Source of the DNA: Spirochaetales bacterium
GTDB taxonomy: Bacteria > Spirochaetota > Spirochaetia > UBA9216
Length of the DNA: 64,000 nt
NCBI GenBank assembly: GCA_016839055.1
Contig: JAEKNX010000007.1
Span: 227,996 to 291,995 of the forward strand
Reading direction: 5' to 3'
Shown: in pieces, positions 53,294 to 62,482 of the stretch
Numbering within the stretch: position 1 is the first letter of the stretch
Layout of the letters: each line of letters opens with the position of its first letter
Program-made: the position numbers and the translations under genes
Notes under the pieces: model-generated
Told to the model about the DNA's origin: nothing
What the model saw: only the letters and a program-made list of their open reading frames with translations
The model's database searches: none

Positions 53294-53338
53294 TTGACTT
53301 AATATAAATGCATGATAGAGTTTTAGAATATTCATGCA
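53294..53338 (+). promoter_or_regulatory. Promoter and TetR operator candidate of the transporter gene
   Basis: TTGACT at 53294-53299 and TAGAGT at 53316-53321 (16-base spacer). TGCATGA at 53309-53315 and TCATGCA at 53332-53338 form an inverted repeat that brackets the -10, a fitting place for repression by the divergent TetR protein. Confidence 0.45.
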
Positions 53339-53365
53339 GGAGATTTTTAAAAGTAGGAGATGCCT

Positions 53366-54745
53366 ATGAAAAAGCAGCTTTCAAACACGAAAATTATATT
53401 GCTTTGCCTGTCAGATTTTGCTAAAGGGATCTTTACCGGCATGATTGCGAATTACCTGATATATTTCTTCCTTCCGACCGCCGAATCAGGAATAACTGTT
53501 GTTATATCTCAGGGCTATGTTGCGCTTGGGGTACTGACCCTGATTGGAGTTGTAAAAGCTATAGGCCACATTATTGATGCCTTCACAGACCCTCTTATTG
53601 CGCACTGGAGCGACAGATGCACAAACAGGAATGGAAGAAGAATACCGTTTATGAGGTGGGCATCAATTCCTTATGGCTTATCTGCCTTGCTGATTTTCTG
53701 CCCCCCGGTAGACCATATCCATTGGATTAATAACATCTGGGTGTCGGTATTCATATGGCTCTATTTCATTTTCTATACTGCATATATGATTCCTCATGGG
53801 GCATTATTTCCTGAATTAATTACTAATCATAAAAAGAGATTATGGGCCTACAGCATCAGTTCATTGTGTTTTGTATCAGGATCCGCCTTAGTCTATATGA
53901 CGCCTATTCCTGTAAACATGTTCAAAGAATCGGGGATGAGTGCTTTATCAGCATATCAGCTTACCTTTGGAATTATGACGGTAATCGGAGTAATATTACT
54001 TCTTGTTAGTGCTTTCTGCATAAATGAAAAAGAGTATACCGAAAGTAAAATTGCCAGTATAAAACTATTCCCGGCCGTGAAGGCCGCCTTCCAGAATCGT
54101 GAATTCCGGATGCTGACAGCTGGACAGCTTCTTGAATATACTTCCATGGCTTTTTTCCAGGCTACTATAATGTATTATATTACGATCCTGCTCGGTCTGC
54201 CGGAAGCACAGGCGCCAATAATCCTGGGATTAAGTATTGCTTGTTCGGTCTTATTATATCCACTCACTATAAGAATATCAAAAAGGGTAGGGAAGAAGCA
54301 GGCTTTGATTTTTGCTCTTTTTATTTTCATAATTTCATATCTGATAATATTTTTTGGTGCCGACTGGCCTATCCCTCCTCTGGCGAAAGGCCTGATGCTG
54401 TCAGTTCTTGTGTCTTTCCCCTTTGCGGCCTTGAATATTCTGCCCCATGCGATGATGGCGGATGTAATTCAGTATGACACAATAGTAACCGGAACGAATA
54501 AAGAGGGAATTTTCAGTGCGGCAAAATCGTTTATCACAAAACTAGGGCAGTCCATTGCGATAATGATAGTGCCAAGTATAATCTCAATCGGAAGTTTGGA
54601 AGGAAGCAGTGTCAGCCGCTTTGGGATAAAGATGACAGCTGTAGTATCAGCAGTTTTTTGTGCATTGAGTATTATTGTTTTCTACTACTATGATGAAAAG
54701 AAAATTGTTAATCGTATTGAAAATGAAAAATCAATTATAACATAG
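53366..54745 (+). CDS. GPH/MFS-type cation-coupled transporter
   Basis: ATG 53366 is preferred (AGGAG 6 bases upstream); the ATG at 53360 overlaps that Shine-Dalgarno. 459 residues with about twelve membrane helices. The signature between helices 2 and 3, DAFTDPLIAHWSDRCTNRNGRRIPFM, identifies the glycoside-pentoside-hexuronide:cation symporter family (MelB-like). Substrate unknown: MelB relatives move sugars, but the neighbour is a peptidase, so peptides or other solutes are possible. Operon with the M20 peptidase gene, 19 bases apart. Confidence 0.92.
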   Translation: MKKQLSNTKIILLCLSDFAKGIFTGMIANYLIYFFLPTAESGITVVISQGYVALGVLTLIGVVKAIGHIIDAFTDPLIAHWSDRCTNRNGRRIPFMRWASIPYGLSALLIFCPPVDHIHWINNIWVSVFIWLYFIFYTAYMIPHGALFPELITNHKKRLWAYSISSLCFVSGSALVYMTPIPVNMFKESGMSALSAYQLTFGIMTVIGVILLLVSAFCINEKEYTESKIASIKLFPAVKAAFQNREFRMLTAGQLLEYTSMAFFQATIMYYITILLGLPEAQAPIILGLSIACSVLLYPLTIRISKRVGKKQALIFALFIFIISYLIIFFGADWPIPPLAKGLMLSVLVSFPFAALNILPHAMMADVIQYDTIVTGTNKEGIFSAAKSFITKLGQSIAIMIVPSIISIGSLEGSSVSRFGIKMTAVVSAVFCALSIIVFYYYDEKKIVNRIENEKSIIT

Positions 54746-54764
54746 ATTTTTTAAGGAGTAACCT

Positions 54765-56189
54765 TTGGGACTTTTTACAGGTTCAGCTATAGGAATACTG
54801 TTATCGCTGATAGTTGTTATGCTTATTCGTGCTTTTTCTCAGAAAAAACAGGACATTCCTGAAAAACTATATAATGATAAAGACTTCATTACAGATGGTA
54901 AAAGATACGAGCAGACATTATCAAAAATGATATCGCATGAGACAATATCAACTGAGGATAATACTTATATAGCTGAGATTGAAAAGCTGCATGAATATCT
55001 GAAAGAAAGATTTCCACTTATAGAAAATACATGCGAATGGAAGAATATTGATGGAGGACTGCTAATCAAATGGACTGGCCGGTCAGAGATACGGCCGCTA
55101 TTATTAATGTCGCATCTGGATGTTGTTCCGGCAAAAGGCGAATGGACTAAACCGGCCTTCTCCGGTGATATTGAAGACGGAATAATATGGGGAAGGGGCG
55201 CTGTTGATACAAAAGGTTCTTTATGCGCAATTTTTGAAGCAGTAGAAAGCCTTTTACAGGAAGATTATAAACCCGATTGCGATTTGTATATTTTCGCATC
55301 AAGCAGGGAGGAGATTGCCGGGGAAGATGCTGCAAAAGCCGCGGCATTTTTGAAAGAAAACGGCATTGCACCCCGGCTTGTAATAGATGAAGGCGGAGCC
55401 ATTATAGACAATCCCATGGCAGGAGTTACCGGCAGATTCGGAATGATTGCAATGAGTGAAAAAAGCAGCGCGAAAATATTACTTACTGCCGGCAGGAAAT
55501 CCAATGAGTCGGGAATGCAGCGGCTTGCTCGATTTGTGCTGAAAATGAAAAAAATCAAGCTTTCTGATTATAATCTAGCCCCGGAAGTTAAGGCAATGTT
55601 TTCCGAATTGACTCCATCTATGTCATTTGGTCTGAGATTTATCTTTTCAAACTTATGGCTGTTCAAATCTCTTATCTTGAATTTACTGCCGAAGTTTAGT
55701 TCAGAAGCTGCCGGCATGATCGGCGCAACAGTTTCATTTTCAAACTTGACAGGAGCCGATGCGGATAAGCTGCCAATCGGGACATGCGGAATGAATGCGA
55801 CCATTGCAGGCACTTACCATCAGGATATCAGGAAATGCACAACGGGCTTTATTAAACATGCAGAAAAAGCTGGTCTTTCAGCAAAGCTAAGCCTTATACG
55901 GGAAACTGTAAAACCTGAGCCTGTCGGGAGCAGCGGATACAATTATGTCGCTGATACAATAAGGAAAGTTTTTGAAAATGTAAGGCCCTCCCCGTTCATT
56001 ATTTTCGGAGGAACCGACGCCAGAGCCTTTGTCGATGTAAGTGAGAGTGTTATTCGTTTTGTACCATTGCATTTCACTAAAGAAGAGCTGTCATCAGTTC
56101 ATAGCCCGAATGAGCATGTTCATAGCACAAGCCTCTGCGGCGGAGTAAGGTTTTACAGGGAAGCTATTAAGAACATCAGTGATTTATAA
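54765..56189 (+). CDS. M20-family metallopeptidase with N-terminal membrane anchor
   Basis: 474 residues. TTG start with AAGGAG 6 bases upstream. One N-terminal helix (GSAIGILLSLIVVMLIRAF), then the M20 di-zinc domain: His-Asp in LMSHLDVVPAKGEW, the second Asp in WGRGAVDTKGSL, the catalytic Glu pair in FASSREEIAGED, Asp/Glu in VIDEGG, and the late His in SPNEHVHS. Length and sequence style fit the carboxypeptidase S / PM20D1 subgroup, which cleaves peptides or N-acyl amino acids. It is co-transcribed with the GPH-type transporter under TetR control (inference). Confidence 0.92.
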   Translation: MGLFTGSAIGILLSLIVVMLIRAFSQKKQDIPEKLYNDKDFITDGKRYEQTLSKMISHETISTEDNTYIAEIEKLHEYLKERFPLIENTCEWKNIDGGLLIKWTGRSEIRPLLLMSHLDVVPAKGEWTKPAFSGDIEDGIIWGRGAVDTKGSLCAIFEAVESLLQEDYKPDCDLYIFASSREEIAGEDAAKAAAFLKENGIAPRLVIDEGGAIIDNPMAGVTGRFGMIAMSEKSSAKILLTAGRKSNESGMQRLARFVLKMKKIKLSDYNLAPEVKAMFSELTPSMSFGLRFIFSNLWLFKSLILNLLPKFSSEAAGMIGATVSFSNLTGADADKLPIGTCGMNATIAGTYHQDIRKCTTGFIKHAEKAGLSAKLSLIRETVKPEPVGSSGYNYVADTIRKVFENVRPSPFIIFGGTDARAFVDVSESVIRFVPLHFTKEELSSVHSPNEHVHSTSLCGGVRFYREAIKNISDL

Positions 56190-56394
56190 TAGAAGCGGCT
56201 AACTTATATTTTTAAGAATGCTTAGTTCTATAAATAGTACTTCAGGTTCCAGATTTTCGAATAAATAATGATAATCATCAGGAAAAGTTTTCCTCCGGTA
56301 AATATTATCTAATGCAATAACAAATACAATTATTAATAAGTGAGAACTTTGCAATTCTTCCTTTAATATTCTATATTGTTAACAGGAGAATACA

Positions 56395-58530
56395 ATGTCT
56401 ATAAGAAGAAAGCTCGTTTTAATTTTACTCGCGGCAATTATCACTCCAATACTGATACTAAGCGTAATTATGACTATTAAAATAAATGATAGATCTAAGG
56501 CTGATCATATTTCCAACGCCATGAATGGACTTATTCAGGTTGAGAACTCCATAGATTTATTTTTTAATAATGCTCTCCAGGATACCGAGATGCTATCACA
56601 ATCTTTTTTGGTAAGAGCGGCCGATGATTCCATTACTACCTATAAAAACACGACTGTTAAGACGCCGATGACGCCAGTTGAGAATGGCGGCATGGAGAAG
56701 GACATCTTCGAGTATTTTCGGGTGATAGGGGATACGCATCCCGCCTATGATTATGTTACCCTCGGATTGGAGAACGGTGGTTTTGTTATGTTTCCTGTCA
56801 GTGACAGAAAACCGGGTTATAATCCTCCTGAGAGGGGGTGGTACAAGAAGGCCATGGAGAACCCCGGTAAACCGCAAGTTACCGACGCATTCCCAACTTC
56901 GGACGGGAAGAATGTAGTTGTAAGTACGGTTATTACGGTCAGTGATTTTGCTGAGAATATTATAGGGGTTGCCTCATATGATATTTCTCTCAAAGGACTT
57001 ACCGGACTTGTAAAAGATGTCAGAGTAGGGGAAACCGGGTATATGATCCTGGTAGAGGATTCCGGTGCTATTCTTGCCGATCCCTTACATCCTGAGATTA
57101 ATTTCCAGAATATTTCAGATTGTGATATCACAGGCTATCATGAGCTTGCGGGAATTAAAGAAGGAAGCATTGGTCTTGTGATAGATGATAAGGAATACAC
57201 TTCGGTTATTTCCACTTCAAGGATGCTTGGATATAAACTTGTAGTACTTATTGAAGATGCCGAGATTATGGCAGGAGGTATTGCCATTCTTAAGCTTATT
57301 CTAATAATAAGCATTATTCTGATTGCCGGTTTTGGAGCCGCGGCCTGGTTTATCTCCGGTTCTTTTACAAAGCCGGTAAAGAATCTGGCCGTACTTCTTG
57401 AAGATATAGCGGCAGGCGGCGGGGATCTTACAAAAACTCTGAATGTTAATTCCAGGGATGAAATAGGACGGGTTTCAAATAGTTTTAATAGTTTTAACCA
57501 TACATTGAATAATATGATTAAAATTATAAAGACTGCAACTGAAAGTCTGGCTGATTCGAGCTACATCTTGTCATCCAATACTGAGGAGTCCGGAGCCGCT
57601 GTTGTCGAGATTGCAGCGAATATAGAAAGTGCCAAAAATCAAATCAGGGTTCAGAATGACAGTGTTTCAAGCACATTGACGGCTGTCGAGCAGATCAGCA
57701 GGAATATTGATTCTCTGGGAAGTCTTATAGATGAACAGGCATCCAGTGTAACCGAATCTTCGGCATCGATAGAAGAGATGGTTTCTAACATTAGTTCAGT
57801 CAATACCAGCATTAAAAAGGCGGCAGAAAGAACAGGAGCTCTCGTTGATATTTCCATGAGAGGTAAAAATGAGTTGAGTACTGTAAATGAGCAAATAAAG
57901 CAAATATCCATTCAATCGGAAGATTTAATGGATATAAATCAGATTATTGAAGATATTGCCAACCAGACAAATCTGCTTGCCATGAATGCCGCTATCGAAG
58001 CAGCTCATGCGGGGAATGCCGGTAGAGGATTCGCTGTAGTTTCTGATGAGATAAGAAAACTTGCCGAAACATCCGGGATACAATCAAAACAAACCCAACA
58101 GAAATTGAATTCCATAAAGATAATTATTGATAATGTTGTTGATTCTTCGACGAAGGCGGAGAAGACTTTTGAAGAAACAATAGATTCTATTAAGATTGTC
58201 AGAGATCTTGAGGAAGAGATTATGCAGGCAATGTTCGAGCAAAGTGCCGGCAGCAAACAGATTTTAGAGGCGATGAATAGTATCAATGATATCACATCCG
58301 GAGTACGATCAGGCTCCATCGAGATGAGCAGCGGAGTAAAGCTGATTCTTGATGAGAGCAGCAGGCTCAGAGGTATCACCGATGAGGTTTTTCAAAGTAT
58401 CAGTGAGATTGCCTCAGGAGCTGATAATATAAGAGAATCATCCCTGACTGTAGCAGACTTGAGTGCTCAAAATAGGGAACGTATCGATGAAGTCCTGGCA
58501 GAAACCCGGAAGTTTACTCTGCAGGAATAG
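56395..58530 (+). CDS. Methyl-accepting chemotaxis protein with Cache sensor
   Basis: 711 residues: N-terminal helix (7-28), a periplasmic double-Cache domain of about 260 residues (RGWYKKAMENPGKPQVTDAF and GETGYMILVEDSGAILADP are typical), a second helix near 300-325, a HAMP domain (FTKPVKNLAVLLEDIAAGGGDLTKTL), and a signalling domain whose tip NQTNLLAMNAAIEAAHAGNAGRGF lies near residue 525. It reports ligand binding to CheA/CheW. There is no C-terminal CheR tether pentapeptide (ends FTLQE). CAGGAG lies 7 bases upstream. Single gene. Small-molecule ligands such as amino acids or carboxylates are usual for dCache. Confidence 0.95.
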   Translation: MSIRRKLVLILLAAIITPILILSVIMTIKINDRSKADHISNAMNGLIQVENSIDLFFNNALQDTEMLSQSFLVRAADDSITTYKNTTVKTPMTPVENGGMEKDIFEYFRVIGDTHPAYDYVTLGLENGGFVMFPVSDRKPGYNPPERGWYKKAMENPGKPQVTDAFPTSDGKNVVVSTVITVSDFAENIIGVASYDISLKGLTGLVKDVRVGETGYMILVEDSGAILADPLHPEINFQNISDCDITGYHELAGIKEGSIGLVIDDKEYTSVISTSRMLGYKLVVLIEDAEIMAGGIAILKLILIISIILIAGFGAAAWFISGSFTKPVKNLAVLLEDIAAGGGDLTKTLNVNSRDEIGRVSNSFNSFNHTLNNMIKIIKTATESLADSSYILSSNTEESGAAVVEIAANIESAKNQIRVQNDSVSSTLTAVEQISRNIDSLGSLIDEQASSVTESSASIEEMVSNISSVNTSIKKAAERTGALVDISMRGKNELSTVNEQIKQISIQSEDLMDINQIIEDIANQTNLLAMNAAIEAAHAGNAGRGFAVVSDEIRKLAETSGIQSKQTQQKLNSIKIIIDNVVDSSTKAEKTFEETIDSIKIVRDLEEEIMQAMFEQSAGSKQILEAMNSINDITSGVRSGSIEMSSGVKLILDESSRLRGITDEVFQSISEIASGADNIRESSLTVADLSAQNRERIDEVLAETRKFTLQE

Positions 58531-58594
58531 CGGTCGGAGATGTGCCGAGTCTTTCTTCGCGGTATAAATGTAGGCGGAAAGATTAAAATCAGGA

Positions 58595-58623
58595 TTGACG
58601 ATCATCCTTATAGTTTTTATATT
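58595..58623 (+). promoter_or_regulatory. Strong promoter of the second MoxR-Bat operon
   Basis: TTGACG, 17-base spacer, TATATT, 79 bases upstream of the MoxR ATG. Confidence 0.65.
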
Positions 58624-58702
58624 AATTGAAACGGGCGTATCTGAAAAATCAACTTTTAGAGCCCCGTGACATATCCTCTATCTAAAATATCGGGAGTGAT
58701 TC

Positions 58703-59701
58703 ATGACAGACGGTCAGGCCATAGCATGCAATGGAAAAATTGAATTGACGGACGAATTAAAAAAAATACTGCTGATTGAAAAAGAAATTAGAAAGGTTTT
58801 GATAGGACAGGATTATCTGGTCAACAGGCTTCTTATCGGGTTAATATGCAACCAGCATGTTCTCATTGAGGGAGTGCCCGGACTTGCCAAAACCCTGAGT
58901 GTAAACACCCTGGCAAAGACCCTCGGACTTGCTTTTAAACGGATTCAGTTTACCCCGGATCTGCTTCCGGCGGACATCCTTGGAACATTGATTTATAACC
59001 CGAAGACTGGTGCTTTTTTACCAAAAAAGGGCCCCATTTTCGGCAACATTATTCTCGCAGATGAGATAAACCGCGCACCAGCCAAGGTCCAGTCGGCACT
59101 GCTTGAATCAATGCAGGAACGTCAGGTTACAATAGGTGATGAAACATGGGCACTTGAGCAGCCGTTTATGGTAATGGCAACCCAGAACCCCATAGAGCAG
59201 GAAGGAACCTATCCCTTGCCTGAGGCTCAGGTTGACCGCTTTATGCTGAAGGTTAAGATCTCTTATCCTGACAGGGCTGAGGAACTTAAGATCCTCAGGT
59301 TGATGGCCCGATCCATGCCTGTGGCAGATATCAACATCGTCGCATCCGGGGCTGACATTATGACTCTTCGTGATTCTCTGGATAATGTCCACATGGAAGC
59401 TGTAATCGAGGAATATATCGTTGATTTGGTTCAGGCTGGGCGTAATCCGGATTCCTACGGAATTGATGCCGCGCATTTGATTAAGTACGGGGCTTCGCCG
59501 CGGGCAACTATTTATTTGACCCTCGCTGCCAAGGCAAACGCGATGCTGCAGGGGCGTATGTATGTAATACCGGAAGATGTAACTTCGCTGGTTTTTGATG
59601 TGCTCAGGCACAGGCTAATTCCAAGTTATGAGGCTGAAGCGGAAGGTCTGAACTCTGATGATATAATCAGGATGATAGTAGACAAGATACCCGCTCCGTA
59701 A
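58703..59701 (+). CDS. MoxR-family AAA+ ATPase (copy 2)
   Basis: 332 residues. Walker A GVPGLAKTL (Ala in place of the usual Gly before Lys) near residue 58, Walker B ILADEINRAPAKVQ near 118, sensor MVMATQNPIEQEGTYPLPEAQ-type segment and C-terminal lid. It heads the canonical Bat operon, with GGGAG 6 bases upstream. It is thought to remodel metal or cofactor complexes together with the DUF58 and vWA proteins that follow. Copy 1 is at 1639. Confidence 0.95.
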   Translation: MTDGQAIACNGKIELTDELKKILLIEKEIRKVLIGQDYLVNRLLIGLICNQHVLIEGVPGLAKTLSVNTLAKTLGLAFKRIQFTPDLLPADILGTLIYNPKTGAFLPKKGPIFGNIILADEINRAPAKVQSALLESMQERQVTIGDETWALEQPFMVMATQNPIEQEGTYPLPEAQVDRFMLKVKISYPDRAEELKILRLMARSMPVADINIVASGADIMTLRDSLDNVHMEAVIEEYIVDLVQAGRNPDSYGIDAAHLIKYGASPRATIYLTLAAKANAMLQGRMYVIPEDVTSLVFDVLRHRLIPSYEAEAEGLNSDDIIRMIVDKIPAP

Positions 59702-59704
59702 TTT

Positions 59705-60583
59705 ATGCAGATAGACAAAGAAATCCTTAAAAAAGTTGAACTCATCCGCATTATGACCAGGCAGAGAGTAACCTCAATATTCGCCGGAGAGTTTGAAAGT
59801 GCCTTCAAGGGGGAGGGGCTTGAGTTCGAAGAGGTCCGCGAGTATCAGCCGGGCGACGAGATACGCTCAATTGACTGGAATGTTACCGCCAGGACTGGCT
59901 ATCCTCACATCAAACGGTATCGGCAAGAGCGCGAGCTTTCAATCTATTTTCTTGTAGATGTTTCCCCGTCAGGGGCCTTCGGCAGCCGCGGCAAGAGCCG
60001 GTCGGAGGTTGCCGCTGAGATAGTGTCGGTATTGTCTTTTTCGGCATCACAGAATAATGACCGTACGGGTCTTCTTCTGTTTTCTGATCAGACTGAGTTG
60101 TTTATTCCGCCGAGTAAGGGGATGACGCATACTATGCATATGGTGCGTGATCTGCTGTCGTTTAAACCAGATGGCAAAAAAACGTCTATCGCATCGGCTC
60201 TCGATTACCTCGGGAGGGTAGCGCACAGGCGCAGCATTGTTTTTCTGCTCTCTGATTATTATGATCCGGGCTTCTATGATCAGCTGAAGGTCACCGCCCA
60301 AAAACATGAGATTGTAAGTCTTTATCTTTATGACCCGATTGAGAAATGCCTTCCTGACGGCGGTCTTATGAGCTTTTCAGATTCTGAAACAGGGAAAACC
60401 ATTACCCTTGACACTTCCGACAAGCGCGTGCGTGCTGCATATGAGCTGCGCTTTAAAAACCGGCTTGAGCTGCTCAGGCGTACATTCAGCAAATATAACT
60501 GTGATTTTCTGGAGCTTGATATAGCTGAAGAATATATAAAAAGCTTGTCAAAGTTTTTTATTCAGCGGGAGAAACGCAGATGA
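59705..60583 (+). CDS. DUF58 protein (copy 2)
   Basis: 292 residues. DUF58 signature EVREYQPGDEIRSIDWNVTAR near residue 40 and MIDAS FLVDVSPSGAF (DxSxS) near 80, in a vWA-like fold. It follows the MoxR stop by three bases, with no obvious Shine-Dalgarno, so it may depend on coupled translation. The stop overlaps the lipoprotein start (ATGA). Paralogue at 2634-3518. Confidence 0.93.
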   Translation: MQIDKEILKKVELIRIMTRQRVTSIFAGEFESAFKGEGLEFEEVREYQPGDEIRSIDWNVTARTGYPHIKRYRQERELSIYFLVDVSPSGAFGSRGKSRSEVAAEIVSVLSFSASQNNDRTGLLLFSDQTELFIPPSKGMTHTMHMVRDLLSFKPDGKKTSIASALDYLGRVAHRRSIVFLLSDYYDPGFYDQLKVTAQKHEIVSLYLYDPIEKCLPDGGLMSFSDSETGKTITLDTSDKRVRAAYELRFKNRLELLRRTFSKYNCDFLELDIAEEYIKSLSKFFIQREKRR

Positions 60584-61449
60584 GGAGGATCTTGTCTTTA
60601 TTAGCGGTTATCCTGACGCTATTGGCTGCCGGATGCGGGGGTGTAGATGATACCTTATCTCCCTCCGGAGGCAGTATGAAGATCGAAAGTTATGAACGCG
60701 GGAATTATCGGCTTGAGCTGAGTTATCCCGCGGATGACATTAACTACGGCAGTACTGCTGAGATTGTTCTACGAATCGAATATCCGGAGAATGAGAAGTA
60801 CATTTTGATGCCTCCTGTTGTCGACCGAGGTGGTAGGTACTCAAACACAGTCATCTCCGGCGTTTTTGAGAGTGAGCCGGTTTTAAGCGGGACTGGAACA
60901 GCAGTAAGTACAATCTCTTTTAAGGTCGAGGCATGGCTTCCGGGTGAAATAGTTTTTCCTCCTCTGACGGTAAATTTTGCCGAGCAGCTGAGCACGGACG
61001 AAATTATAATTACCGCAGGCTCTGCATTTGAAGTTGAGGAAGAAGCGCATGAGCTATCACCCTTGTATCTTCCGGAGGCTGACAATATGTCACATCCCGG
61101 CCTTATTGCAGCTGTTGTTTCTGCAGTTGTGCTTATTGCGGCTGTACTGGTAATTATACTTACTCTGCGCTGGAGAAAGAAGAGTTCAGTAACCGCCGAG
61201 CCTGTAAAGACCCGCATTGAGCTGATAGCGGACTTCCGGAAGAAATTTATTGAAACTGAGGGGATTGTAGATTTAAGAGAGGCCTTTTCGGCTCTTCTGC
61301 GGATACCGGGAGCTGCGGACTGTTCTCAATACCGGCCTTTTATGGACGAGGCCAGGTTTTCAAAAAACGGTATTTCAGTTGAGGATGGACTGATAATTCT
61401 CAGACAGATTTATCAGCAATTAAATACGGAGGGCGGCGATGAACTTTGA
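60580..61449 (+). CDS. BatD/DUF4381-like membrane lipoprotein
   Basis: 289 residues. Lipoprotein signal with lipobox near LLAAGC (Cys near 19), a beta-sandwich periplasmic domain (LELSYPADDINYGSTAEIVLRIEYP ... GEIVFPPLTVNF, the pattern of BatD-type Ig-like domains), one membrane helix near 175-197, and a cytoplasmic helical domain of about 90 residues. In the Bat operon this place, between DUF58 and BatA, is taken by a DUF4381/BatD-like protein that may contact the vWA subunits across the membrane. Overlaps BatA by 11 bases. Confidence 0.75.
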   Translation: MRRILSLLAVILTLLAAGCGGVDDTLSPSGGSMKIESYERGNYRLELSYPADDINYGSTAEIVLRIEYPENEKYILMPPVVDRGGRYSNTVISGVFESEPVLSGTGTAVSTISFKVEAWLPGEIVFPPLTVNFAEQLSTDEIIITAGSAFEVEEEAHELSPLYLPEADNMSHPGLIAAVVSAVVLIAAVLVIILTLRWRKKSSVTAEPVKTRIELIADFRKKFIETEGIVDLREAFSALLRIPGAADCSQYRPFMDEARFSKNGISVEDGLIILRQIYQQLNTEGGDEL

Positions 61450-62482
61450 ATCGCCCTGGGCTTTTGCATTCATTCCAGTGGCCGTTCTCCTGCTTTTTCT
61501 GGCGCTGAGGAGAAGGGGCGGAGCTGGTGGTATTGGCTTTTCAAGCTCATATCCGGTATCAATCGGGATGAAATCTTTCAGGCAGTCTCTCCTCTGGCTG
61601 CCTCCGCTGCTGGTTTTTATCGGAAGTCTGTTAATGATTACCGCCCTTGCCCGGCCCCGTGAAAAGCTTGATGAAACCAAAAAGGTCACAAATGGTGTTG
61701 CAATTGAATTTGTCATTGACCGCAGCGGAAGTATGGCCGCCGAAATTGAGAATAACGGCAGGCTTGCCCGCAGGATTGATATTGTCAAAAAGAACCTTCT
61801 CGATTTTATTACAGGCGATGGTAAGGATCTGCCCGGAAGGCCTGACGACCTTATAGGTCTCATAGCCTTTGCCCGCTATGCAGACACACTTTCTCCCTTA
61901 TCGTTGTCACACGATGTATTGAAAGATTTTACCGAAGGTCTTGATGTCGTTACTACGAAGGAAGAGGACGGAACCTCAATCGGAGATGCTCTGGCACTTG
62001 GCGCGGCACGGCTCAAGTCCGCATCCGAAAATAATGATTCTGAGAAAGGTTATGATATTACAAGCCGGATTATTATTTTGCTTACCGATGGCGAAAATAA
62101 CGCTGGAAAATATTCCCCGCGTGAAGCGGCGCAGCTTGCCGCGGAATGGGGAATCAAGGTTTACGCAATAGGATTTGGCGGAACCGCATATTATGAGATG
62201 GAAAGCCTCTTCGGCAAGCGCCGCGTGCCTGTCGGAGCTGCTGTGGATGAGGCAACTCTGCGCGGGATAGCCGAAATTACCGGCGGCACATACTTTCAGG
62301 CAGATTCGGCGGAAGAACTTGCGGCGGTTTATGAAGTTATCGATGAGATGGAAAAAACCGAAATTATTTCATACACGCAGTATAAATACCGCGAGTTGTT
62401 TGTCAGTTTCGCGCTGATAGGGCTTGCTCTTGCAGCCCTGGGGTTGGGGCTTGATTCAACCGTTCTCAGGAGGCTGCCGTGA
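61439..62482 (+). CDS. batA: BatA-type vWA membrane protein
   Basis: 347 residues: N-terminal helix pair (residues about 8-24 and 60-80), a vWA domain with MIDAS FVIDRSGSMAAE near 98, the Thr site in DGTSIGDAL and LTDGENN, and a C-terminal helix (VSFALIGLALAALGLGL). BatA and BatB sit in the cytoplasmic membrane with vWA domains facing outward and are linked to aerotolerance or stress tolerance in Bacteroides and Leptospira. GGAGG lies 8 bases upstream. The stop overlaps the BatB GTG (GTGA). Confidence 0.9.
   Translation: MNFESPWAFAFIPVAVLLLFLALRRRGGAGGIGFSSSYPVSIGMKSFRQSLLWLPPLLVFIGSLLMITALARPREKLDETKKVTNGVAIEFVIDRSGSMAAEIENNGRLARRIDIVKKNLLDFITGDGKDLPGRPDDLIGLIAFARYADTLSPLSLSHDVLKDFTEGLDVVTTKEEDGTSIGDALALGAARLKSASENNDSEKGYDITSRIIILLTDGENNAGKYSPREAAQLAAEWGIKVYAIGFGGTAYYEMESLFGKRRVPVGAAVDEATLRGIAEITGGTYFQADSAEELAAVYEVIDEMEKTEIISYTQYKYRELFVSFALIGLALAALGLGLDSTVLRRLP

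Noticed and set aside
59108-59611. 167-residue minus-strand ORF
   Set aside because: Antisense shadow of the second MoxR gene.
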